A stretch of 14,231 nucleotides of DNA from Rubritepida sp. Its GTDB lineage: Bacteria; Pseudomonadota; Alphaproteobacteria; Acetobacterales; Acetobacteraceae. Shown here in pieces: positions 5,450 through 12,685 of the stretch. Every line of letters starts with the position of its first letter. Position 1 is the first letter of the stretch. The translations under genes and the position numbers were made by a program. The stretch covers positions 1-14,231 of the forward strand of contig JAQGHZ010000396.1 in assembly GCA_028291485.1 (NCBI GenBank), read 5' to 3'. The notes under the pieces are model-generated. The model was not told the origin of the DNA and did no database searches. It saw only the letters and a list, made by a program, of their open reading frames with translations.

Positions 5450-7461
5450 GCGCACGCGCCGCCACGGCAGACGCATCCATGGAAGATGAGCAGCCCTACC
5501 CCCACCTCTTCGCGCCCTTCGAGCTCGCGGGCCGGCGGCTCAGGAACCGCGTGGCGCATCTGGCGATCCTCACGACGCTGAGCCCCGGCGGCCAGGTCAG
5601 CGACCGGCACATCCAGTACTGCCTCAACCGCGCCCGCGGCGGCGCGGCGATGATCGTGGCCGAGCCGGTCAACATGGCGCCGCACCAGCACGCGGCCATC
5701 AAGGTGAATGCGCGCGACGACGGCGCGCTGGACAGCCTCAAGCGCTGGGCCGCGGCGGTGGAGGGCGAGGACTGCCGGCTGCTGGCGCAGGTGCAGGATA
5801 GCGGGCGCGGGCGGCACGCCCCGGGCCGCAACCTCGACTCCGTCGGCGCGGCGCCGCTGCCGGACGACATCAGCTGGTCGATGCCGCATGTCCTGACCAT
5901 CCCCGAGATTCGCATCATGATCGAGGGCTTCGCCGCCGGCTCGCTGCGGCTGCAGCGATGCGGCTTCTCCGGCGTGGAAATCTCGGCCGGCCATGGGCAC
6001 CTTTTCGCCCAGTTCATGTCGCCCTGGTCGAACAACCGCGAGGACGCCTACGGCGGCGATCTCGAGGGGCGCATGCGCCTGGTCGTCGAGACCATCGCTG
6101 CCATCCGCGCGGCCTGCGGATCGGGCTTCATCATCGGCGTGAAGACGCCGGGCGACGACGGGGTGGCCGCGGGCATCCCGCCGAGCACGGCGGCCGGGAT
6201 CATCGCGCGGCTGTCGCGCACGGGCATCGACTACATGTCCTTCGCCCAGGGCACCCACGCGCGCTCGCTGGAGATGCACGTGCCGGATGCGCACTGGCCC
6301 GCTTTGCCCTTCCGGGAGCTGATGCGACGGCTGCGCCCGCATGCCGGCGGCGTGCCGGTCATGGCGATCGGCCGCATCACCGATCCGGCGGAGGCGGAGG
6401 GCCTGGTCGCCCAGGGCGAGGCGGAGCTGGTGGGGCTGGGCCGCGCGCTGATCACCGATCCGGCCTGGCCCGAAAAGGCCGCGGCGGGGCGCGCGCGCGA
6501 CATCCGCTACTGCGTCTCGGGGAATGCCTGCTGGTACAACGTGACCGCGCTGCACCGGCTGGCCTGCGACAACAATCCGCGCGTCGGGGAGCCCGACGAA
6601 TTGCTGCCCCTGCCGCAGGCCGCGGCGCGCAAGCGCGTGGTCGTCGTCGGGGCCGGCATCGCGGGGTTGGAAGCGGCCTGGGTGGCGGCCTCGCGCGGGC
6701 ATGAGGTGATCCTGCTCGGGCGCTCGGCGGAGGTCGGCGGCAAGCTCCGCCTGCACGCCGCGCTGCCGGGCGGCGAGCCGCTGTCCAGCATCTACGACTT
6801 CCAGTTCGCCGAGGCGCAGAAGGCCCGCGTGCGGATGGAGCTCGGCGTCACCGCCGGCGTCGAGGACGTGCTCGCGCTCGGCCCCGACGCGGTCGTGCTG
6901 GCGACCGGCGCCTCGATGATCTGGCCGCTCTGCCTGCCGGCGAGCCTCAGGGCGGAGGGCTATGTGCAGGACCTGCGGGCGGCCCTGCCCGGCATCTTGG
7001 GCCTCAACGTCCGGCAGCCCGGCACGGCGGTGCTGTACGACCAGGACCACACGGAGGGCACCTATTGCGCGGCGCTCGCGCTGCACCGGCGCTTCGAGCG
7101 CGTGGTGATCCTCACGCCGCGGGAGAGCATCGCCCAGGACACGTCCATCGTCACGCGGCAGGGCATCTACCGGCGCGTCAACCTGCTCGGCATCGAGGTC
7201 GCGGTGCTGTCCGAGCCGAAGTGGACCGAGGATTTTGAGATGGAAGCCCGGCTCACCTACGCGAACATCTACACGGGCCAGGAGCGGCACGTGGAGGACG
7301 TGGCCTTCTTCGCCTATTCCACGCCACGCGCGCCGGACGATGCCCTGGCCGCGCCGCTGCGCGCGGCGGGCCTGCCGGTGCATGTCATCGGCGATGCGAA
7401 GGTCGCGCGCGCGCCGATGGCGGCCACCGCGGAGGGCTACGCGATCGGGCGGTCGCTGTAG
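5446..7461 (+). CDS. FMN/FAD oxidoreductase of the 2,4-dienoyl-CoA reductase/TMADH family, with a Cys-to-Gly change in the cluster motif
   Basis: A 671-residue cytoplasmic flavoenzyme of the Old-Yellow-Enzyme-plus-pyridine-nucleotide-domain type. Residues about 18-345 form the FMN TIM barrel: LRNRVAHLAIL near the start, GVEISAGHGHL (H183, H185) and the family signature SPWSNNREDAYGGDLEGRMR. A cysteine motif follows, then an FAD/NAD domain from about 396 with G402-A-G404-I-A-G407 and DAVVLATGAS. Relatives hold a 4Fe-4S cluster with CxxCxxC plus a fourth Cys; here C356, C362 and C374 are present but position 359 is Gly (CVSGNAC), so the cluster may be altered or missing. Length fits the family. 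The ATG at 5446 overlaps the receptor's stop. The actual reaction (reduction of an enoyl-CoA, demethylation of an amine, or other) is not resolved. Confidence 0.9.
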   Translation: MSARAATADASMEDEQPYPHLFAPFELAGRRLRNRVAHLAILTTLSPGGQVSDRHIQYCLNRARGGAAMIVAEPVNMAPHQHAAIKVNARDDGALDSLKRWAAAVEGEDCRLLAQVQDSGRGRHAPGRNLDSVGAAPLPDDISWSMPHVLTIPEIRIMIEGFAAGSLRLQRCGFSGVEISAGHGHLFAQFMSPWSNNREDAYGGDLEGRMRLVVETIAAIRAACGSGFIIGVKTPGDDGVAAGIPPSTAAGIIARLSRTGIDYMSFAQGTHARSLEMHVPDAHWPALPFRELMRRLRPHAGGVPVMAIGRITDPAEAEGLVAQGEAELVGLGRALITDPAWPEKAAAGRARDIRYCVSGNACWYNVTALHRLACDNNPRVGEPDELLPLPQAAARKRVVVVGAGIAGLEAAWVAASRGHEVILLGRSAEVGGKLRLHAALPGGEPLSSIYDFQFAEAQKARVRMELGVTAGVEDVLALGPDAVVLATGASMIWPLCLPASLRAEGYVQDLRAALPGILGLNVRQPGTAVLYDQDHTEGTYCAALALHRRFERVVILTPRESIAQDTSIVTRQGIYRRVNLLGIEVAVLSEPKWTEDFEMEARLTYANIYTGQERHVEDVAFFAYSTPRAPDDALAAPLRAAGLPVHVIGDAKVARAPMAATAEGYAIGRSL

Positions 7462-7467
7462 CCGGCC

Positions 7468-8604
7468 TCAGTCCCGCCCCAGGATTTCCCGGTTGTGCTG
7501 ACCCACCCGCGGCGCGGGGCGCCGGGGGAAGGGCCGCCGCCGGTTGAAGGAGAGCGGCAGGCTGACGATCTTCGGCCCGCCCTCCGGCAGCTCGCGCAGC
7601 AGGCCCACCGCCTCCATCTGCGCGGAGTTCGTGACCTCGGCGATGTCGTTCACCGGGCCGCTCGGCACGCCGACGGCGTCGAGCGCGGTCAGCCAATGGT
7701 CGCGCGGCCGGGTGAGGAAAGCCTCGGCGATGAGCGGGATCAGCGCGGCCTTGTTCCGCACCCGGTCGCCGCCCTGGGCGAAGCGCGGATCCTCCGCCCA
7801 TTCGGGATGGCCCAGCACCTTCGCCGCCCGGGCGAAGAAACGGTCATTGCCGGCCGCGAGGCAGAGCGGGCGGTCCGCCGTCTCGAAGGTCTGATAGGGC
7901 ACGATGACAGCGGCGCCCGTGCCGTGGCGCTTCGCGACGTCGCCGGTGGAAAGGTAGTTGTTGATCTGCCCCTCGACCCAGAAGGCCGCCGTCTCGAAGA
8001 GCGAGGAATCCACCAGGCAGCCTTTCCCCGTCTTCTCCCGCCAGCGCAGCGCGGCCAGCGCGCCGATGGTGACGAAGAGGCCCGTCGCCTTGTCGTTGAT
8101 GGACGCCCCGCAGAAGGTCGGCGGGCCATCGGGCTGGCCGGTCACGCTCATCATGCCGCCATAGGCCTGGAGCAGCGGGTCGAAGCCGGGCTTGAGGCGC
8201 ATCGGCCCCTCGAAGCCGAAGGCCCAGATCGAGCAGTAGATGAGGCGCGGGTGGCGCGCGAGCATGGCTTCGGGACCGATGCCGATCTCGTCCACCACGC
8301 CCGGGCGCAGGTTCTGGATGACGATGTCGGCCGTGTCGCAGATCCTGTGCAGCGCCTCGATGTCCTCGGGCTTCTTCAGGTCCAGCGTGATGGAGCGCTT
8401 GCTGCGGTTCTGCCCGTGGAAATACAGCGAGGTCACGCCGTCGGGCCCGTAGGGCGGGCCCCAGAGGCGGGCGTCGTCACCGCCGTCGGGCTTCTCGACC
8501 TTGATGACGTCGGCGCCCATGTCGGCCAGCACCGCCCCCGCCAGTGGGCCGGCGAGGGCCTGGCCCACCTCGATGACGGTGATGCCGTCCAGTGGCAGAT
8601 CCAT
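7468..8604 (-). CDS. class III (CaiB/BaiF) acyl-CoA transferase
   Basis: A 378-residue CoA-transferase of the family that includes formyl-CoA transferase and CaiB. It moves CoA between carboxylic acids in the cytoplasm. The N-terminus GITVIEVGQALAGPLAGAVLADMGADVIKVE is the family hallmark, and the catalytic aspartate is D142 in KPGFDPLLQAYGGMMS. Further family patterns are NLRPGVVDEIGIG, TGLFVTIGALAALRWREKTGKG and VPSGPVNDIAEV. I chose the ATG at 8604 because AGGAGA precedes it by 4 nt; the in-frame ATG at 8631 has no ribosome site and sits only 6 nt after the previous stop. It follows the second Bug receptor on the same strand (33-nt gap), a pairing seen often in related genomes, and converges on the oxidoreductase gene with 6 nt between stops. 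The acid substrate is unknown. Confidence 0.93.
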   Translation of the reverse strand: MDLPLDGITVIEVGQALAGPLAGAVLADMGADVIKVEKPDGGDDARLWGPPYGPDGVTSLYFHGQNRSKRSITLDLKKPEDIEALHRICDTADIVIQNLRPGVVDEIGIGPEAMLARHPRLIYCSIWAFGFEGPMRLKPGFDPLLQAYGGMMSVTGQPDGPPTFCGASINDKATGLFVTIGALAALRWREKTGKGCLVDSSLFETAAFWVEGQINNYLSTGDVAKRHGTGAAVIVPYQTFETADRPLCLAAGNDRFFARAAKVLGHPEWAEDPRFAQGGDRVRNKAALIPLIAEAFLTRPRDHWLTALDAVGVPSGPVNDIAEVTNSAQMEAVGLLRELPEGGPKIVSLPLSFNRRRPFPRRPAPRVGQHNREILGRD

Positions 8605-8608
8605 GGAG

Positions 8609-8614
8609 TCTCCT
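8609..8614 (-). promoter_or_regulatory. ribosome binding site for the CoA-transferase
   Basis: On the minus strand AGGAGA is followed by CTCC and then ATG at 8604. It supports the shorter start over the ATG at 8631. Confidence 0.6.
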
Positions 8615-8637
8615 GGGGGTGGTTCGGACATGATCCG

Positions 8638-9615
8638 CTATTCGGCCCGCATTCCCGCGCGTCGCGCAACCTCCGCCCAGGCGCCCACGTCGGTGCGGAT
8701 GCGCGCGGCGAACTCCTCTGGCCCCGCATAGAACGGCACCGAGGCCTGGGTCGCCAGCTGGGCCCGCGCCTCGGGCTTCGCCAGGAAGGTCGACAGCGCC
8801 TGCGAGGCGCGCAGGACGATCGGCGCGGGCGTGCCCGCCGGCGCCAGCACGCCGAACCACACGCCGGAATCGGCGACCTCGTGGCCGAGCTCCTTCAGCG
8901 TGGGCACGTCGGGCAGCTCCGGCGCGCGCTGCGGCCCGAAGACGACCAGCGGGCGGAGCTGGTTCTCGCGATACGGCCCGATGGCGCCCACCAGGGTCTG
9001 CAGCATCAGCGGCACGCGGCCGGCCATGACATCGAGCAGCGCGGGCGCCGTGCCGCGATAGGGCACATGCGTGATATCGATGCCGAGCGCCTGGCGCAGC
9101 GTCTCGCCGCCGAAATGCCCGTTGCCGCCATTGCCCGTGCTGGCATAGCCGAGCGTGCCCGGCCGGGCCTTGGCCGCCGCCACCATCTCGTCGAGGTTCC
9201 GCCAGGGTTGCGACGCGCCGCACCACAGCACGTTGGGCGAGGTCGCGACCATGCCGATCGGCGCGAAGCTGCCCACGGGATCGTAGGGCAGCCGGGCATA
9301 GACGCTGGCATTCATCACCAGCGAGTTGGAGGAGAAGAGCAGCGTCTGCCCATCCGGGGCCGCGCGTGCCACGGCCTCGGCGGCGAGGACGGAATTCGCG
9401 CCCGGCCGGTTCTCGAAGACCATCGTCTGGCCGAGCTCCCCCTGCAGCCCGGCGGCGGTGAAGCGGCCGACGAAATCCGTCGGGCCGCCGGGCGGGAAGC
9501 CCATGAGCACGCGCACCGGCCGGTCGGGCCAGGCGGTTTGGGCCAAGGCCGGCGTGGCCAGAAGCGCCGGGAGGGCCAGCGCGCTGCGCCGGCGGATCGG
9601 TGGTGGTGACGTCAT
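8638..9615 (-). CDS. Bug/TctC-family tripartite tricarboxylate transporter substrate-binding protein
   Basis: A 325-residue periplasmic receptor. An arginine-rich signal peptide (IRRRSALALPALLATPALAQ) precedes WPDRPVRVLMGFPPGGPTDFVGR, the first ligand loop. Typical Bug segments follow: VFENRPGANSVLAAEAVARAAPDGQTLL, GYASTGNGGNGHFGGE and VPYRGTAPALLDVMAGRVPLM. GGGGAGA lies 8 nt before the ATG at 9615. It leads the CoA-transferase gene, so the captured acid may be what the transferase activates. It diverges from the first window receptor in sequence (for example GFPPGGPTD against AYPAGGGMD), so the two probably bind different ligands. No permease genes are nearby. It faces the transglutaminase gene across about 275 nt that should contain both promoters. 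Confidence 0.93.
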   Translation of the reverse strand: MTSPPPIRRRSALALPALLATPALAQTAWPDRPVRVLMGFPPGGPTDFVGRFTAAGLQGELGQTMVFENRPGANSVLAAEAVARAAPDGQTLLFSSNSLVMNASVYARLPYDPVGSFAPIGMVATSPNVLWCGASQPWRNLDEMVAAAKARPGTLGYASTGNGGNGHFGGETLRQALGIDITHVPYRGTAPALLDVMAGRVPLMLQTLVGAIGPYRENQLRPLVVFGPQRAPELPDVPTLKELGHEVADSGVWFGVLAPAGTPAPIVLRASQALSTFLAKPEARAQLATQASVPFYAGPEEFAARIRTDVGAWAEVARRAGMRAE

Positions 9616-9891
9616 TCCGGTCGTCTCCCCTGCCCTGGCGTCGCGCGCGCGGGTCCGTTCCGAGGATGTTGCCCGGGGGGAAAGCCTCGCGGCAAGGGCA
9701 GAGGGCCGGCCTCAATTCCGGCCTGCCCGAACGTTCTTCGCCAGAGAGCCCGAAAGCTGATACGATCGCCCATTCCCTCGCCCGGGACGCGCGCTTTCCG
9801 CGACAGGGCGCCCCGAGAAAACACCAGGCTGAAGTGCCAGGCATCCTGCCGGCCCGGCCGACGCCCATCCGCATGGACATCCGCCATCCCG
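9616..9891. promoter_or_regulatory. divergent intergenic region
   Basis: This space separates the leftward receptor gene from the rightward transglutaminase gene, so it should hold two promoters. I see the receptor's ribosome site (9624-9630), but no convincing promoter pair or operator palindrome. An ATG at 9873 is in a frame other than that of the transglutaminase. Confidence 0.35.
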
Positions 9892-10755
9892 ATCCTCGCC
9901 ATCCGCCACCTGACCACCTACCGCTACCGGCAGCCTGTCGCCTTCGGCGAGCACCGGATGATGCTGCGTCCCCGCGAGGGCCACGACCAGCGCATCATCG
10001 AGGCGCGGCTCGACATCCAGCCGGCGCCCGTGGAGATCCGCTGGCTGCACGACGTCTTCGGCAACAGCGTCGGCGTCGCCCGGTTCGAGGGCCGCGCGCG
10101 GGAGCTGCGCGTCAGCAGCACGGTGCGGCTGGACCACACGCCGACCAACGCCCTCGACTATCCGATGGAGCGGGACGCCGAGACCTATCCCTTCTCCTAC
10201 GATGTCGACGACATGGCCGACCTCGCCCGCTCCATCAAGCGGCAATACCAGGATGCGGACCGCGAGGTGGACCGCTGGGCCCGGCAATTCGTGCGGCGCG
10301 ACGGACCCACCCGCACGCGCGACCTGCTGACCGGCATGACCAACGCGATCCGCGAGCGCTTCACCTATATCGGCCGCCCGGAGCGAGGCGTGCAGACGCC
10401 GATGCAGACGCTCGCGAAGAACAGCGGCACCTGCCGCGACTTCGCCGTGCTGATGATCGAGGCGGTGCGCTCGCTCGGAATCGCGGCGCGTTTCGTCTCC
10501 GGCTACCTCTACGTGCCCGAGCGCGGCGGCAGGATCGGCGGCGGTTCCACCCATGCCTGGCTGCGCGTCTACCTGCCCGGCGCGGGCTGGGTCGAGCTCG
10601 ACCCCACCAATGGCATCATCGGCAACCGCGACCTGATTCGCGTGGCCGTCGTGCGCGACCACCGCCACGCCCTTCCCCTGCACGGCACCTGGACCGGATT
10701 CCCCTCCGACAACCTGGGCATGGCCGTCGAAGTTAATGTCACGGCTGCCGACTGA
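9892..10755 (+). CDS. transglutaminase-like protein with complete triad; start codon unclear
   Basis: A transglutaminase-fold protein (bacterial transglutaminase N-terminal domain plus papain-like core), about 287 residues. The triad is complete: Cys at 10432 (SGTCRDFAVL), His at 10552 (STHAWLRVY) and Asp at 10600 (ELDPTNG). Family members act as peptidases or amide-forming enzymes; substrates are mostly unknown. The conserved N-terminus ILAIRHLTTYRYRQPVAFGEHRMMLRP begins near 9892, but the first canonical in-frame start is ATG 9958, which would delete the first 22 of those residues. Between the in-frame stop at 9607 and 9958 there is no ATG, GTG or TTG in frame. The ATG at 9873 is one frame off. 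I give the homology boundary (an ATC) as the start and flag it as uncertain. It is followed at 33 nt by a second transglutaminase-like gene. Confidence 0.85.
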   Translation: MLAIRHLTTYRYRQPVAFGEHRMMLRPREGHDQRIIEARLDIQPAPVEIRWLHDVFGNSVGVARFEGRARELRVSSTVRLDHTPTNALDYPMERDAETYPFSYDVDDMADLARSIKRQYQDADREVDRWARQFVRRDGPTRTRDLLTGMTNAIRERFTYIGRPERGVQTPMQTLAKNSGTCRDFAVLMIEAVRSLGIAARFVSGYLYVPERGGRIGGGSTHAWLRVYLPGAGWVELDPTNGIIGNRDLIRVAVVRDHRHALPLHGTWTGFPSDNLGMAVEVNVTAAD

Positions 10756-10788
10756 ACGCGCCGCCTGCCCCCTTGAAGGAACCCTCCG

Positions 10789-11598
10789 ATGCGGATCACC
10801 GCCGGCTGCCAGATCACCTACGACTGCCCGCAACCAACGCCGATGCTGCTGATGGTCAGTCCGCATCCCTCGCGCGAGCCCGACCTCATCGGCCCTTCCG
10901 AGCTGTACTTCGACCCGCCCATTCCCTCGCGCGGCTACACCGACGGCTTCGGCAACCGCTGCACGCGCATCCTGGCTCCGGCCGGGCAGTTGACCATCTC
11001 GACCCGGTTCACGGTGGCGGATCCCGGCACGGCCGACGTCTACGCCCCCGCAGCCTGGCAGCGCCCGGTGGAGGAGCTGCCGGACGAGATACTGATCTAC
11101 CTGTTCGGCAGCCGCTATTGCGACACCGACCGGCTTTCCGACACGGCCTGGTCGCTGTTCGGCTCCGGACCGGCGGGCTGGCGGCTGGTGCAGAATATCT
11201 GCGACTACGTGCACAACCGCATCCAGTTCGGCTACGAGCACGCCCGCGCGACACGCACCGCCTCCGAAGCCTTCGAGGAACGGCGCGGCGTCTGCCGCGA
11301 CTACGCCCATCTGGCGGTCACGCTCTGCCGTTGCCTCAACATCCCCGCGCGCTACTGCACCGGCCATCTCGGCGACATCGGCATCCCGCCGCCCCATGAC
11401 CCCATGGATTTCGCGGCCTGGTTCGAGGTGTATCTGGACGACCAGTGGCACACCTTCGACGCGCGCAACAACACGCCGCGCATCGGGCGCATCCTGATGG
11501 CGCGCGGCCGCGACGCGACCGACGTCGCGATCGCGACCACCTTCGGGCCGTGCACGCTGTCCGGCTTCAGCGTCTTCACCGACGAGCTGGCGGGCTGA
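10789..11598 (+). CDS. transglutaminase-like protein lacking the canonical catalytic His
   Basis: A 269-residue transglutaminase-family protein with its own N-terminal beta domain (MRITAGCQITYDCPQPTPMLLMV). The core has C169 in RRGVCRDYAHLAV and D224 in HTFDARNN. Where the upstream paralogue has THAWLRVYL, this protein has FAAWFEVYL, so Ala209 sits where the catalytic His is expected. A neighbouring residue may substitute, the protein may be non-catalytic, or this may be normal for its subfamily; my memory is that related proteins often have Ser or Ala here, but I cannot check. AAGGA at 10776-10780 is 8 nt before the ATG. It lies 33 nt after the first transglutaminase gene and only about 20 nt before the amidohydrolase gene, so the three are probably one operon. 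Confidence 0.87.
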   Translation: MRITAGCQITYDCPQPTPMLLMVSPHPSREPDLIGPSELYFDPPIPSRGYTDGFGNRCTRILAPAGQLTISTRFTVADPGTADVYAPAAWQRPVEELPDEILIYLFGSRYCDTDRLSDTAWSLFGSGPAGWRLVQNICDYVHNRIQFGYEHARATRTASEAFEERRGVCRDYAHLAVTLCRCLNIPARYCTGHLGDIGIPPPHDPMDFAAWFEVYLDDQWHTFDARNNTPRIGRILMARGRDATDVAIATTFGPCTLSGFSVFTDELAG

Positions 11599-11618
11599 CG
11601 CCGTTGGAACCCGCGGCC

Positions 11619-12344
11619 GTGACGGCGGTGAACGAGGGTGGGCGCTCGCCGGTCGTCCTGATCTGCGAGCATGCATCTAACCACATTCCGGCCCGCTACG
11701 GCGCGCTGGGCCTGGCTCCGGCAGATCTGCTGCGGCACATCGCCTGGGATATCGGCGCCGCCGATCTCGCGCGGCGGCTGTCGGCGCTGCTGGATGCGCC
11801 GCTCTTCCTCTCGGGCTATTCCCGGCTGCTGATCGATTGCAACCGGCCGCCGGGCTCGGCGACCAGCATCCCGCCGGAGAGCGAGGATACGGTCATCCCC
11901 GGCAACCAGGCGCTGTCGCGGGACGAGATCGCGTCACGCGAGGCGGAGTACTTCGCGCCCTTCCAGGACCGCATCGCCCGCTTCCTCGACGCGCGCACCG
12001 AGGCGGGCCGCCCCAGCACGATCCTGGGCGTGCACAGCTTCACGCCGGTCTTCCTCGGCCGGACGCGGAGCTGGCATGCGGGCGTGCTATACCGGAACGC
12101 CACCGGTCTGGGCGCGCGGCTCCTCGCCGGCCTGCGCTCCGACCCCGCGCTCACCGTCGGCGACAACGAGCCCTATCGCATTGCCCTGGACGAGGACTAT
12201 ACCGTGCCCGTGCATGGCGATGCGCGCGGCCTCCCGGCCGCCCTGATCGAGGTCCGCCAGGACCTCCTCGGCACCGCCCCGGACATCGAGGACTGGGCCC
12301 GGCGCCTCGCCGCCGGCCTCTCTCGCCTGCCTGGCCTTTGCTGA
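11619..12344 (+). CDS. N-formylglutamate amidohydrolase family protein
   Basis: About 241 residues of the N-formylglutamate amidohydrolase (HutG/FGase-like) zinc hydrolase family, a cytoplasmic enzyme type that cleaves N-formyl or similar amides from acidic amino acids. The marks are LICEHASNHIPARYG (Glu and His of the metal site), HIAWDIGAADLARRLS, SRLLIDCNRPPGS, GVHSFTPVF and the C-terminal IEVRQDLL. No ATG fits: in-frame candidates are TTG 11604, GTG 11619 and GTG 11628. I chose GTG 11619, with GGAA about 10 nt upstream. There is no histidine-degradation gene nearby, so the classical Hut role is unlikely; its place behind two transglutaminase-like genes suggests amide or peptide chemistry on glutamate-like groups. 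Functional assignment beyond the family is inference. Confidence 0.87.
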   Translation: MTAVNEGGRSPVVLICEHASNHIPARYGALGLAPADLLRHIAWDIGAADLARRLSALLDAPLFLSGYSRLLIDCNRPPGSATSIPPESEDTVIPGNQALSRDEIASREAEYFAPFQDRIARFLDARTEAGRPSTILGVHSFTPVFLGRTRSWHAGVLYRNATGLGARLLAGLRSDPALTVGDNEPYRIALDEDYTVPVHGDARGLPAALIEVRQDLLGTAPDIEDWARRLAAGLSRLPGLC

Positions 12345-12385
12345 GAGGGCGCTTCACCGCTTCGGTGATTCCACCTCAGCGGATC
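12343..12385 (+). repeat. intergenic repeat, copy 1, with inserted hairpin
   Basis: GAGAGGGCG (12343-12351) and ATTC plus ACCTCAGCGGATC (ending 12385) match a second copy at 13411-13436. This copy carries an extra CTTCACCGCTTCGGTG between the two halves and one extra C. The insertion contributes a hairpin, TCACCG-CTT-CGGTGA (12354-12368). It starts over the stop codon of the amidohydrolase gene. It may serve as a weak transcription end or be a mobile REP-like element. Confidence 0.6.
12354..12368 (+). terminator. small hairpin after the transglutaminase/amidohydrolase operon
   Basis: TCACCG (12354-12359) pairs perfectly with CGGTGA (12363-12368) around a CTT loop (or 5 bp with a GCTTC loop). 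It lies 10 nt after the stop codon at 12344. No T-run follows, so termination is only a possibility. Confidence 0.3.
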
Positions 12386-12474
12386 GCATTCTTGCCGTGA
12401 CGTCCCGCGGCGCAGCCGGGACAGCCGAGCCTCAACCCCCTCGCTCCGGACGAGGCAGTCGAACAGGACAGATC

Positions 12475-12672
12475 ATGTCGAAGAATCAGGCAAAGCCCGC
12501 GGCAGCGCCCAAGGCTCCCGAGCCCGTGGTGCTCGGCGAAGCGGAAGTGGCCGACATCGCGAAGCGGCACCGGCTTTCCATCGCGATCGTGACGGAGATC
12601 GTCCGCCGCGTCGGCACCGGCGAGCGTGCGGCGATCGAGCGCGAGATCAAGAAGGGCATGGCCCGGCGCTGA
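12475..12672 (+). CDS. 65-aa DUF3606-like protein
   Basis: A small basic cytoplasmic protein. After a Lys/Ala/Pro-rich leader (MSKNQAKPAAAPKAPEP) comes one helical domain: EAEVADIAKRHRLSIAIVTEIVRRVGTGERAAIEREI. The spacing resembles DUF3606 proteins, small helical domains of unknown function often found in Rhizobiales and Acetobacteraceae, sometimes stress-linked. The start ATG at 12475 has AGGA about 7 nt upstream; an earlier in-frame codon at 12397 would add 26 unlikely residues that overlap the repeat's downstream flank. It converges on the hemolysin III gene with 4 nt between stops. The coding call is good; the family name is a resemblance. Confidence 0.6.
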   Translation: MSKNQAKPAAAPKAPEPVVLGEAEVADIAKRHRLSIAIVTEIVRRVGTGERAAIEREIKKGMARR

Positions 12673-12675
12673 GCC

Positions 12676-12685
12676 GTCAGCTGAC
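12676..12685. other. 10-bp palindrome between convergent genes
   Basis: GTCAGCTGAC is a perfect palindrome that includes the stop codon of the minus-strand gene (12677-12679) and lies 4 nt after the plus-strand stop. It could be chance, or a small bidirectional hairpin or protein site. Confidence 0.25.

Noticed and set aside
4181..5476. 431-aa minus-strand frame
   Set aside because: Antisense of the Bug receptor; composition is typical of GC-rich shadow frames.
5272..7383. 703-aa minus-strand frame
   Set aside because: Antisense of the oxidoreductase, which has clear motifs on the plus strand.
7495..9609. 704-aa plus-strand frame
   Set aside because: Antisense of the CoA-transferase and second receptor; His/Arg/Gly-rich with no domain.
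9600..10736. 378-aa plus-strand frame overlapping the transglutaminase
   Set aside because: Out of phase with the conserved motifs; Arg/Pro-rich shadow. Only its ATG at 9873 is relevant to the start question.
9712..11676. 654-aa minus-strand frame
   Set aside because: Antisense of both transglutaminase-like genes, which carry catalytic motifs in the other direction.
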